DNA from: Babylonia areolata
Lineage: Eukaryota > Mollusca > Gastropoda > Neogastropoda > Buccinidae
DNA length: 64,000 nucleotides
NCBI RefSeq assembly: GCF_041734735.1
Contig: NC_134876.1
Coordinates: forward strand, 14,491,269-14,555,268
Direction: 5' to 3'
Shown here: piece after piece, positions 48,924-60,900 of the stretch
Layout: every line of letters begins with the position of its first letter
How positions within the stretch are numbered: position 1 is the first letter of the stretch
Notes under the pieces: model-generated
Told to the model about the DNA's origin: nothing
The model's input: only the letters and a program-made list of their open reading frames with translations
Databases searched by the model: none
Position numbers and translations under genes: made by a program

Positions 48924-51900
48924 TTAGGTGTTAAAGTATTTCATTAGTTGTTTTGTGAAGGACTACGACTGTCAAACCAGGAGGCAAGATTGCACTGGCT
49001 CTTGGTGGTGCACCCTTGGGGGCTAGCTGGCTTTCGGGGAACCATCTCAACGCCGACCGTCCTAAAGCCCTCTTGGCTAAGAGAGAGGGGAAGTAACTTG
49101 GGCAAGACACTTTCCACTATAATCAAATTCTAACCTAAATAGTCGGGACAGCAGTTGCCTCCTCTGCTGTTCTGATGGTCATAGTCGGACACGACTGACT
49201 ATCATATGAATAGGTGAGCTCACTAAAACTGCTTTCAAAATAAAGTGATGCAAATTAAATCACTTATCATCAACTCATGTTTAATCCTAACATCTTTTCT
49301 GATTTTTTTCCTTCAGTTCTAGATACTCACGGGTCAATGTCAACCTTGATGGTGTCCATTCCTGGATCCCTTACTTTGTTATCAGCAGCATTCACTGGTA
49401 AACAATATATCATGACAACATTAATAATCTTCTTCAGCTGTAACTAAGTTCAAGTCTGTGACACCAACTACAAAAAATGTCCTTAAATATCAACTGTCTT
49501 TGACTAAGTCAATGGTTGGTCTTTTCTACTGATTATTTGACTGACAGACAAACAATATCACTGATATCACTGACATGGAAAAGACAATACACTAAAGATT
49601 AACAAGAACTTTTTTTAAGTTTATAAAAAAAAAAAAAAATGTTTTCGGACTTTGTCAACAAATTGAACAATGGAAATGAATTATTCATGTCATGAACAGC
49701 CTCAAACATAAGCAGTTAAAATAACCTATACCACACTTGAGTTCTCTGCTTTGTACTAAAATACCTATCCTTAACTGTATTGTACTTAATTGAACTGCAT
49801 TACACTGCACTTTACTGTATTGATTGTGCTGTAAAATATCATGTATTGTACTGTGAACTGTTCTGTCACAACTGATATGTACTCCATAAAATACAGCTCC
49901 TTCCAATCTGTTTCATAGTTCAGTTTGTTACTTGTTATCTCATAAAACTTGCATGTTCAATGACTTGTTCTGCACTTTGCCATTGAACATCATCACCTGC
50001 CAAAGCTGCATTTGATGAATTCCTGAGGACTGGCATATGTAATTATTGATCATTTCATCAAAGCTGATAGCAATATCAAATACCAAAAGCAGTACAAACA
50101 ATTTTCTCTAGTGTAACTAAAGAAATACTTGAGATTTTTTTTTCTCTCTCTCTATTTTTTTGGTTGTTTTTTTGTTTGTTTGTTTATTTCTTTGTTTGTT
50201 TTTGCTTTGTAAATAGCAATAAAGAGACATTTTCCTTGATCTTAATACAATTTACAAATTTCTGAGCATTTCACAATCAACATACCAATGATTTCATCAA
50301 AGATTTTGTAGAGCCCAGGAACAAAGGAAACTTCACGCATCTCCATCAGGTTTGTTTCATCATTCACTACCCACATTTGCTGCACACAGAACCATATTTA
50401 GTCAACCCGCTGGTATATAATAGATCAGAAATATGTAATATTCCAATAGAACATATACAATTTACTATATTGGACCAGTTATTCTTAGATACCTTGACAA
50501 TGGAAATAAGGAAAAAATCAACAGAGTATAGTTCCAGAAAGAAGAAAAAGGACACACAAGCAGAAAAGCAACTTGAAGAAGAAAAAGGAGATAAACTCAG
50601 AGAATATCTTAAAACTGGCATCAAATATCACTGTTAAACGTAACTCATAAAATAGGCTCTACCTGTATCGCAAACAGAATTAAAACAGTCCTGGATAAAC
50701 TTATTAATGAAGATAAACAGGTTTTGTAGCTGGCAGATATATAGAGGATAATCTAAGGTTTATTTATGGTATAATCTATTACCTGAAGGAAAAAAATCTA
50801 CCAGGACTATTAGTTTCAATAGATTATGAGAAGGCTTTTGATTCAGTTTGTTGGAAATATATGCATGAAGTTTTAAAACATTTGGGTTTTGGTGAGGATA
50901 TTTGTAGATGGGTAGAAGCATTCTACACTAATATAAAATCCTCAATATTAGTTAATGGTAAAGTATCTACAAGTATACGGATTGAACAAGGCTGTAGACA
51001 GGGAAACCCACTCTCGCCCTATTTGTTTATTTTGTGCACAGAGATAATGGCTTGCAAAATTTGTCAAAATAAGAATATAAAAGGCATTAAGATATCAGAG
51101 GTAGAATGTAAGGTTAGCCAGTTTGCTGATGATACGTCTTGTTTTTTAGATGGTGACAAAAAATCATATGCAGAACTATTCAAAGAACTGGAAGATTTTG
51201 AAACAGTTTCAGGACTCAAATTAAATCATGAAAAAACATGCAATGTATGGCTTGGAAATAAGCGTACTTGTGATACAGTTTATTTATCAAATTTGAAAAT
51301 GAATTGAAATCCACCACAGTTTGAAATACTAGGGCTCTGGTTCACTAACGATTTGCATAATATAACAGATTTAAATATAAACTGTAAGTTCAATGAAACA
51401 AAAAAAACTGTTTTACGTGTGGATAAAATGACCAATTACACCTCTAGGAAGAGTAGCTATTCTTAAGTCAATTATCTTGTCAAAATTAATTTACTTATGG
51501 ATTATGCTTCCAAATCCACCCGATAACAGTATTTAAATATTGCAAAAAATGTGTTTTAATTTTGTATTTTATTTAAAAAAGACAATTTTAAAAGATCAGT
51601 GGCAGTGCACAGTGTACAAAATGGGGGTATAAGCATCTACCCCTTGACCCGTGGGTGGGTCGTTGGGGCACCATGGATGACTGCCTGGTCAGCTCGCGCC
51701 ACCTGCCTCAGTCCTCAGCGGCCCTTTGAGTTGTGGCAAATGGCAGGCCCGTCCACTCTTTGATGTTGTCCTCCCACCGCTTTCTCTGTCTGCCTCTCTT
51801 CCTCCTTCCTTGTACGGTACCCTGCAGGATGGTCTTGGCTAGGCCGTCTGATCATGTGACGTGTCCATACCAGCGGAGCTTGCGTTCCTTCACTGTGATT

Positions 51901-54900
51901 ACCAGGTCTTTGAATGGGCCAATGGCGTTTTGGACTCTTCTTTTCACTTCCTCATTTGTGATGTGGTCTTTGTATGTAATGTTCAGGATCTTGCGGAAGC
52001 ATCTCATTTCCAGGGCCTGGATTCTTCTCTGGAGTTCTGCAGTGAGGGTCCAGGATTCGCAAGCGTATAGAAATATTGAGAAGATGAGGGAGCACATTAG
52101 TCTGATTTTGGACGAGAGGGAGATCTTTTTGTCCTTCCATATAGTCTTCAATCGACTCAGTGCGGCAGTAGTCTGCGCGATTCTGGACAGGACCTCTGGT
52201 TTCGAACCCTCGTCTGACACAATGGCACCCAAGTATTTGAAGGAGGAGACTTCTTCCAGTTTTTCACCGTTTACGTGCAAGTTGGACGTTACGCCTTGGC
52301 TGTTGTTGGTCATAACCTTGGTCTTCTCGGCACTGATCTCCATGCCGTAGGCTGATGATGTCTTGTCAAGTTTGTGCACGAGTTCTTGGAGTTCTTCTCT
52401 TCTCCTGCCAGGCCATCAATGTCATCGGCAAAGCGCAGGTTGGTGATGACTCTGCCTCCAATGCTGACAGTTCCCACATGATCTTCCAGGGCGTCAGTCA
52501 TGATCCTTTCAAGAAAGAGGTTGAAGAGAGTGGGAGAGAGTAGGCAGCCCTGTCTGACTCCGACCGTGGTTCTAAACCAGTTACCCGTGCTACCATTGAA
52601 GAGGACTGCACTGGTTGCTCTTTCGTATAGGTTCTGTATGGCTTGGATGATGTCTTCACTGATGTTGAATTTGTGCATGGTGGCCCATAAGGCAGCGTGC
52701 CATACCCTGTCGAACGCCTTCTTGAAGTCAATGAAGACGTGGTAGAGGTCTCTTTGGTGCTGGAGATATTTCTCGCACAGCAAGCGCAGGTTGAAGATTT
52801 GTTCTGTTGTGCTTCTCCCTGCTCTGAAGCCGGCCTGCTCTTCGGCGATGATCATTTCTGCTTGCGGCTTCAGTCGGTTGAGAAGGACCTTTAGCATGAC
52901 CTTGCTGGGGTGGCTGATTAGGCTGATAGTGCGGTAGTTTTTGCACTGTTGTAGGTTGCCCTTCTTGGGGATTGTGATGACCAATGATTGTGTCCAGGTG
53001 GTTGGCCACTCTCCCGTCTGCAGGATCTTATTACAGATGGTGGTGAGGGCATCAATCACCGCTTCGCCTCCAGCTTGAATCAGTTCGGCGGGAATGTTGT
53101 CGACGCCAGCTGACTTCCCTGCTTTCAGTGTCTTCACTGCTGCCTCTACTTCTTCCCGAAGAATTGGCTGGCTGTCATTGTTGGTTGATGGGGGACAGTT
53201 CAGAACTGAAGTGTCACCTTTGGTGTCATGGTTGTACAACTCGGAGCAATATTCAGTCCCGCGCTGTAGGATGTCTTTTTCTTCAATGAGGCATTTCCCT
53301 GATTTGTCCTGGATGGTGCTGACTCGTCCTTGCTTGGTTGTTGTCAAGTTTTTGACAGTTGCGTACGCTCTTTTTGAGTTGTTCTTTTGCAGGTTGTCTT
53401 CAATCTCTGAGCACTGTTGTTCTATCCAGTTTTCTTTTGCTTTTCTCATGCTGGATTTGACCTTGTTGTTGGCGGTCCTGTATTTGTTTGTTCCTTCAGG
53501 GGTGCCTTTCTTGTTCTTCAGTGCTCTTCGTTTATCGCATAGGTCAAGGATGTCAGGGGTGACCCAGGGCTTCTTCACTGGTCGTTTTGTGCCCAGAACT
53601 TCTTTGGCAGTCTCAGTCACTGCAGTGTTAAATGCAGTTGTTTCTCTGTCGATGTTCACCTCTTCGTCCTGCAAGATGGTCAGTGCGGTGAATTTTCCTC
53701 CAATCATGGCTTTGAAAGATTCTACAACCTCTGGGTCTTTCAGTTTCTCGAGGTCGAATCTCATTCGTGTGGTACCTTGCTTTGCGATCTTCTTGAGGCG
53801 GAGTCGGAAGGTCATCATGACCAGGTTGTGGTCGCTGCCCACGTCTGCCCCTGGGAAGCTTCTGGTCCTGGCGATGTTGATGCAGGACCGAAAGCGTTTC
53901 TTCACCAGGATGTAGTCGATCTGGTTGTTGTAGTCTCCGCCAGGGCTTTGCCAGGTCCATCTTCTGGATTTTTTGTGCGCTCCAAGTGTGTTTGCCAATA
54001 TGTGGTCATTGTATCTGGCAAACTCCAACAATCTGAGACCTCTGTCATTGGATGCCTCATTGCAGAAAGGACCGCAGTTGCCTTGCCAGTTTGGCTGTGC
54101 ATCTGCTCCAACCTTTGCGTTCCAGTCGCCCTGCACCACAAGTATGTCCTTCCGTGGTGCTTGGTTCACGATGTCTTGTAGTTGGTCGTAGAATGCCTCA
54201 ACCTCGCTGTCCTCGTACTCAGAGGTAGGTGTGTACGCCTGTATGATCGTGATGTTGAATGGTGAGGCTTTGAGCCGAATGGTGATGATGCGGCTTGAAA
54301 CTGGGCGACATCCCAAGATGCAGTTTGTGATGTTCTTGAGGACGAGGAAGCCTACCCCATGCTCGTGGCGGTCTTCTTTGCCACTGTAGTACAGTTTGTG
54401 GCCTTCTTCAGTTGTGAGATCTTTAATGTTCTTCAAGCGTACTTCACAAAGCCCTATGATGTTCCAGTTGTATCGTTCCATCTCGTATGTCAGTTCTTTG
54501 ATTTTTCCTGCTGCACGGAGAGTTCTGACGTTCCATGTGCCAATCACGATGTTGTCTCTGCCTCTGATTTTTGCTGAGGTGTTACCAGTAGCATATTTTT
54601 CGCCTCTGCCCTGGTGTGCAGCAGAAGACGCGGTCCTTGGTGACCCGGGCGGCGACCGATCCGGTATGGAATGAGTGGGGGTTGTCATCATCATGGTGTG
54701 TCTTGGGCTGAGTGGCCTGGCGGAGCCCATCCCTCTCCAGGTCGTTGGTCACAGCCGAGGTCACCCAATACCTGGGTGGTCGCCTTGACCCCGGACACTT
54801 AGTCGTTGAGCTTGCTGGAAGCCCTTCCGCCCTAGCCGTTGGCTGGTTGTGCAGCTCTTCCGCCCCCTAGTGGTGCAGTGTCAACACCACCCCCTCACGT

Positions 54901-57900
54901 GGTTTAGCCCGCCAGCTCATTCATTAAATCTTTAAAACTCACATGTTTGGAAAAATGCTACAATCTGTTGTATCGTCCAAAATGGAAAACTATATTATCA
55001 AAAGAATGTCCAGAAGTTGAAATGTTACAAGAATATGGCCCAATAGTTCTACAGTTGGAGGATGTATAATAAACCCCTTTTGGAAAGATGTGTTTCATAG
55101 CTACTCAGAATTTTATGACAGAACTGATGTACATGTTAAGCAAGATATTTTGATGGAACTTTGTTTTTTAATAACAAATTTAAGATAGATGGTTAAGTCT
55201 TGTATTTTGAAGACTGGGTCAGAAAAGATGTTTATTATGTGAAAGACACTGTGAAAGGGAATGGATTTTTTTTTAATATTCACAAATTCCAAGATAAAAT
55301 TGAAAATCAAGTCCCAGTGTTTGAATACTTTGGTTGTGTTAATTCAGTTAAAAGTTTTTTTCAGAGAAAAGAACATAACATTTAAAAACAATGATCACAA
55401 TGAAATCAGCTTTAATGAAGCATACACTGCAATGATAAAGGCCTCAAGAGGAACGAAATGTTTCTTCGAAATAATAACTGGAAAACCAGAACAGCCAAAT
55501 GCATATAAAAATTGGGACTTGATTTTTTTAAAACAAACCTGACTGGAAGAACATTTTTTTGAACACAAGAAAAATCCATGAGATAAGGTTAAAATGGTTT
55601 CAGATCAAAATTAATCATCATATTCTTATGACAAATTCTGTTCTGATGAAGATGGGAATACTCCCAGATAATATGTGTAAATTCTGTAAGGAAGAAAGAG
55701 ATACAATTCTGCATTATCTATGGGAATGTAACCATTTACAACATTTTTGGACAGAGTTTGTGAGATACTTAAAAGAAAAGTGTTTACATTGTGATAGACT
55801 AAACCTGAATGACACACTGGTGCTTTTTGAAAATAACCAAAGGAAAACTGATGACTGTTTCTCATATATTTTATTGATTGCTAATTTCTATGTATACAAA
55901 TGTAGAATCAACAAAGTAAAACCAACACTACAAATGTTCAAAAAAAGACCTCAAACAGGCATATGAAGTAGACATGTATGCCTTTAAGATAACTATGGAA
56001 TATAACATGTTTGTGGAAAAATGGGCACTTTATAAATAAAAGTTAAACAAGATTAAGCTATATAATGCTACCTTGGAATTATGCCATTGAACATATATTG
56101 TTTTGCTGTTGTGGACTTGTCAGTACTTAGAACTTAATGATGTGCTCACCCTACACTTTCTAATGCACAAAATATAAATTCTCTATCTGTAAACCTTTGT
56201 CTGAATAAAAAATGTTGGGAAAAAAATATTTAGTCAACCAATGGGAAACATTACTGTAGAGAAATATTATGCATACACATGCAATTATCTTTTCTTTTCA
56301 CTTATTCCAGACTTTCTCCACATCATTACATGTATTCTAGAAGTATGACAGTGTGAGCATAATGAGATATTAATAGGAATAGAAAAGTCTAATTTTCTTA
56401 CTTTGTCCTCATGTGTGAAGAGACAAAATTGTGCTGAAAATTTCAAACACATTTTCAACTAATTCTAGTCTATTCTGTTTTATTACAAGATCTCACGATA
56501 AAGAGGATTGCATTTCCATCCTATCTTAAATAAGATCTAACAGTAAAAAAGATTTAACATGTACCACAGACTTCAAGTTCAACATTTTAAAACCTTTCAT
56601 CAGTTTCAAATGAACTATTTGCCCTCTTCATCCACACCATCCCAATGCACTACAGTTCTCCTTCCTCTCTCTCTCTCTCTCGTTATCAATCTCTCACCTG
56701 AGTGACACTTTCAACAGATCCAATGTACGTATCAGGACGGAGCAAAATATGCTCCAGTTGTGTCTTCTTCTGGTAGATCCGCTCCACGGACATGCGTTTG
56801 TCTGCCGCTTTAGACATCTTGCCATGATCACCGTCCTTGGTGGCAGTGTCTGGTGGGAGAAGTGGTAGAGCTGCTGCTGCTGCTGCTGCTGTCTTCTTGG
56901 ATTTCTTCGGGGGTGGTGGTGCTGCCCCACCATCTGCTTTGTTGTTGCTCTGCATACTGTCAAACAGTGTCTGGCAACAGAGGCACCTCTCTTTTAAGTT
57001 TAACTCAGGAGATCAAATTGCTCAGGAAAATACTGGCTGTGCTTATAAGAAAATAAAAATCTTCAAGATTACAAGTGTATGCTTACTGAATTACATGGAT
57101 GTAAGTGGGCCTTCTTCTTTGTGGGCTGCAACCCCCACGTTCACCCCTATGTACACGAGTGGACTTTTACGTGTATAACCATTTTTACCCCCACCATGTA
57201 GGCAGCCATACTTTGTTTTCGGGGTGTGCATGCCAGGTATGTTCTTGTTTCCATAACCCACCAATCACTGACATGGGTTATAGGATCTTTAACAAGCGTA
57301 CTTGATCATCTGCTTGTGAATACTCACAAAGGGGGTTCAGGCACTAGCAGGTCTGCACATACATTGACCGAGGATATAAAAAAAAATCTCCACCCTGTGA
57401 AAGCCCCTGATGTAATGGAAAGGTGGCATCTCACTGGGCTGGGGTCTGGGGGACAAAGCCCCCCTAATGCTGTCATTGCTGCTTTGTGCATATCTCTGTT
57501 GTGTTGTCACTGGCATCATTTTTATTTCTGTGAGTGAACTGCCATGTGATCAATTTCAGTCCATTTTACGAGTTTATCAACATCACTCTGCACCTGAATG
57601 CATTCTGCATCAGCGTTTGTGTCTTTTTATGGAGGGTTGTGTCATGAACAAATAGTTAACAAAACGATGAAAAGCCAAGTAGAAGGTCATTTATACTGAA
57701 AAATAAACAGGCCCAAAAACTGATCCCTGAGGAATTCAATAATGGACTGATAATATAAGAGTAGATACTTCGGACTATCGGAAAACCACCTGTTTTCTAT
57801 TATCAAGAAAGGAAGCTTAAGTTCAACAGATCCAGGGGATAAGCCATAAGTTATTAACATTTTTGAAAGAAGGGTGTGATCAACAGTGTCAAAAGCCTTG

Positions 57901-60900
57901 CAAAATCAATAAAAACAGATCCTGTAAAACAAATTAAAAAAAAAAAAAAATGTTAATGTGAAATGCCATTCCTCTACTTGATTTGTCAGCCAGATTTCAT
58001 GTGATGGATGACAAGACAAATAAGAAAGAGCAGAAACATCCATATGTATTTCAAATAAGAAGTGTTACATAATCATTATTTCCAAAAATGATACAACTAG
58101 TATAAGCGTTACATGTACTATAAACTATGTTTAAACTTCTTTTTTATATTCCTACATTGTCTGAGATTGAGGAAAAAGACAATGACTTAAACAAAAACAT
58201 GTGCAAACAGTTATCAATTCAGTGAACAAAATGTGCGACAAAAGACAATCTTAGAATCATGTCAACATTAACCCCTTGCCCACTAACCCCTGGATAGAAA
58301 TTTCCGTCCCCTTCCAGCGTGTAAAAAAGGGCCTGACAACAGACATTTCCAGCCACACCAATATGGAAGTTTTCCAGTTATATCAAATTCAAGTGAAACT
58401 GTCATTATTAGACAGTGCATTCATTTTCCTTTCAGTAAAGTATAAGTTACATGTATACTTTTAGCAGTTTGCATCCTAGAAAAAATAGAATTTTATTATT
58501 TTAATCTTTACCCTCCTTGATTAAAACTTACCCTGGCAAAAAGTTGTCACTGAGATTGTGAAGATAAAATAGGCTTGGCACTGAAAGGGTTAACAAGAGT
58601 TGTTGTAGTCGCTCTTGTCCGACCTTTAGAAAAAGTATAATATATTGTTTATGTACTTTGTGTATTTATACAATTTGTAGTCTTTTTGTTTATTTTATGC
58701 TTTATTAACCCTTTCACCGCCATGGTCGCATTTCGGCACCAACTAGGTAAAGCACCCATGTCATTGAAATGCAACCAGATGATGGGCTTTTTGTGCATTA
58801 ACCTAATGCTCTTAATTTTCAGTGGTAGGACTGGCAATTTTTTCTACACATCACAGCTATTCTTAGACACCATATTTTCTGTGGTTCCTGCACAAGGTTA
58901 ATTTGCACTCTAAACTGACTGGAGGTGAAAGGGTTAATTTGTATAGTTTAACACATTGACTGTTGACCCCTGGCAAATGAGCTTCAACCCCAACAAATGC
59001 ACCATTATCCGCATCTCCCCAAGCAAGAAGAAAGCTGTAGCATCAATTAAGTACAGCCTCCATGGACAGACAATGGAAACAACAGCATCCAGCAAATACC
59101 TCGGTGTCACCATCACAGAGGAACTGTCCTGGGGAAAACACACTGTCAATACAGTCAACAAGGGCAACAGAGCTTTGGGTTTTCTGTGGCAGAACTTCCG
59201 CAAATGCTCCACCAGCGTAAATGGTAAAGTCAGCGACGTACAAGACTATAGTCAGACCGATCTTAGTGTACTCATCCACAGTCTGGGACCTGATCTGTCA
59301 GAAAGACAGTGCTTGAGAAAGTGCAATGCATGGCAGCCTGCTACGTCTTCAACAATTACAGATATCGGACACCTGGCTGTGTGACCAGTATGCTCAATAC
59401 ATTGCAATGTGAACCTCTCGCAGAAAGAAGACAACACAACCACCTCACCATGCTGCATAAAATCAGTAGCAGCATGAATGACACTGACAAGTCCCTCTTC
59501 TACACCAAAGGGGATAGCTTTACAATGGGAGCCAAAAACTGTTCCAGCAATGTGTAAGATAATATTAACCACTTGAAAAGATCTGAAAATGGGCTTTTGT
59601 ATATACATCCCATTCTTACCCTGCTGTTTAAGCAGCCATACCCTGTCTTCATGGATATGCAAGCTGGGAATGGATTATTGGATCTCTAACATATTTGATC
59701 TTTTTATTTGACCTTAGGATTCACTGATTTTAAGTCCATGCTCTAACCATTATTGGTTATCATACCCACCAAGCTTACCTTTTAAGTAAGCAAACAAAAC
59801 AACACCCAGCAGAACCACACATATCAGTGAACACAGCATTGCCCCACACTCATTCTGGCAGACTCATCAAGAAACCAGAAAAACTTTACCTTTGACTGAA
59901 CCACTGTATTCTTCAGTGACCAAACATTGCAGCCAAACACAGTGGTTACACTCAAGGTTTCCATTTTTTAATTCATGTTTGAAATTTAGTTAGATTTCAT
60001 GCGGTTATCAACAGTTAAACATTTAACTGCACATTTGTGTTATTTCTTTTATAGTCCTTAAACAAAGGCACCAAGCAGTGGACATATCTCCTGTGATGAT
60101 TAGGTCAGATATACCTTGATGCACACAGACTTATCTACAAACAAACTCCAGTGAACAGTATATATCCATATCCTTTCAAGGGGGGAAGGAAATAAGTATC
60201 TGATCATTTAAATGCTTAGCTGGGTCACGGTTAATTATGTGTAATTAAAAATGCTTTAATGCATGAATATACATTATTACCTTATCCAGAATGGGAGAAG
60301 TAGGATAATATGTATGAAGGGATGTAACTTACGTTGCTAGTGATTAGATCCGGGCCTACGGAGACCATGAGAACACAACACTCAGACGGGAAGTGAACAG
60401 CTTACAACAGTAACATCCTAACTCGGGCCCATCCTGATACGACAGAATGTACCACCCACCCAGCCCTCTGCAATTGTTTCTTTCCGAGAACCCTGCGCTA
60501 GTGGAACAACCTCCCACCTAACCTCACGGATATTCCTTTGTTGAAGCTCTTCCAGGACGGTCTGGGTCAGCATACTGGCTCAGCTAAGAACAACTAACCA
60601 GCTGCACTGTGTGTACAGAGTTTTAACCTTTTACTTTTGATGTTTTACGTTGCAGTAGCCTAGTCAGCTATATACTAATATAGATACCATTTACTTTTAG
60701 ATAAAGGTTTTGCTGAGCAATGGGCCACCCACTTATACCCAAGTAGCTCAGCTGGACTATAAATATTTGTCAGAACCCAGTCCAAGCCAAGGAAGAAGAA
60801 GAAGACCCCGTGATTATTGATGGATGATTGCATAATTATAATGTCATAACTGTTTATTTTTGTTGTATTTTCAAAAAGTGAAAAACATATATTCCATTAA

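Noticed and set aside
53094-53915. 273-codon + strand frame
   Set aside because: Antisense shadow of the RTE-like endonuclease/RT coding frame.
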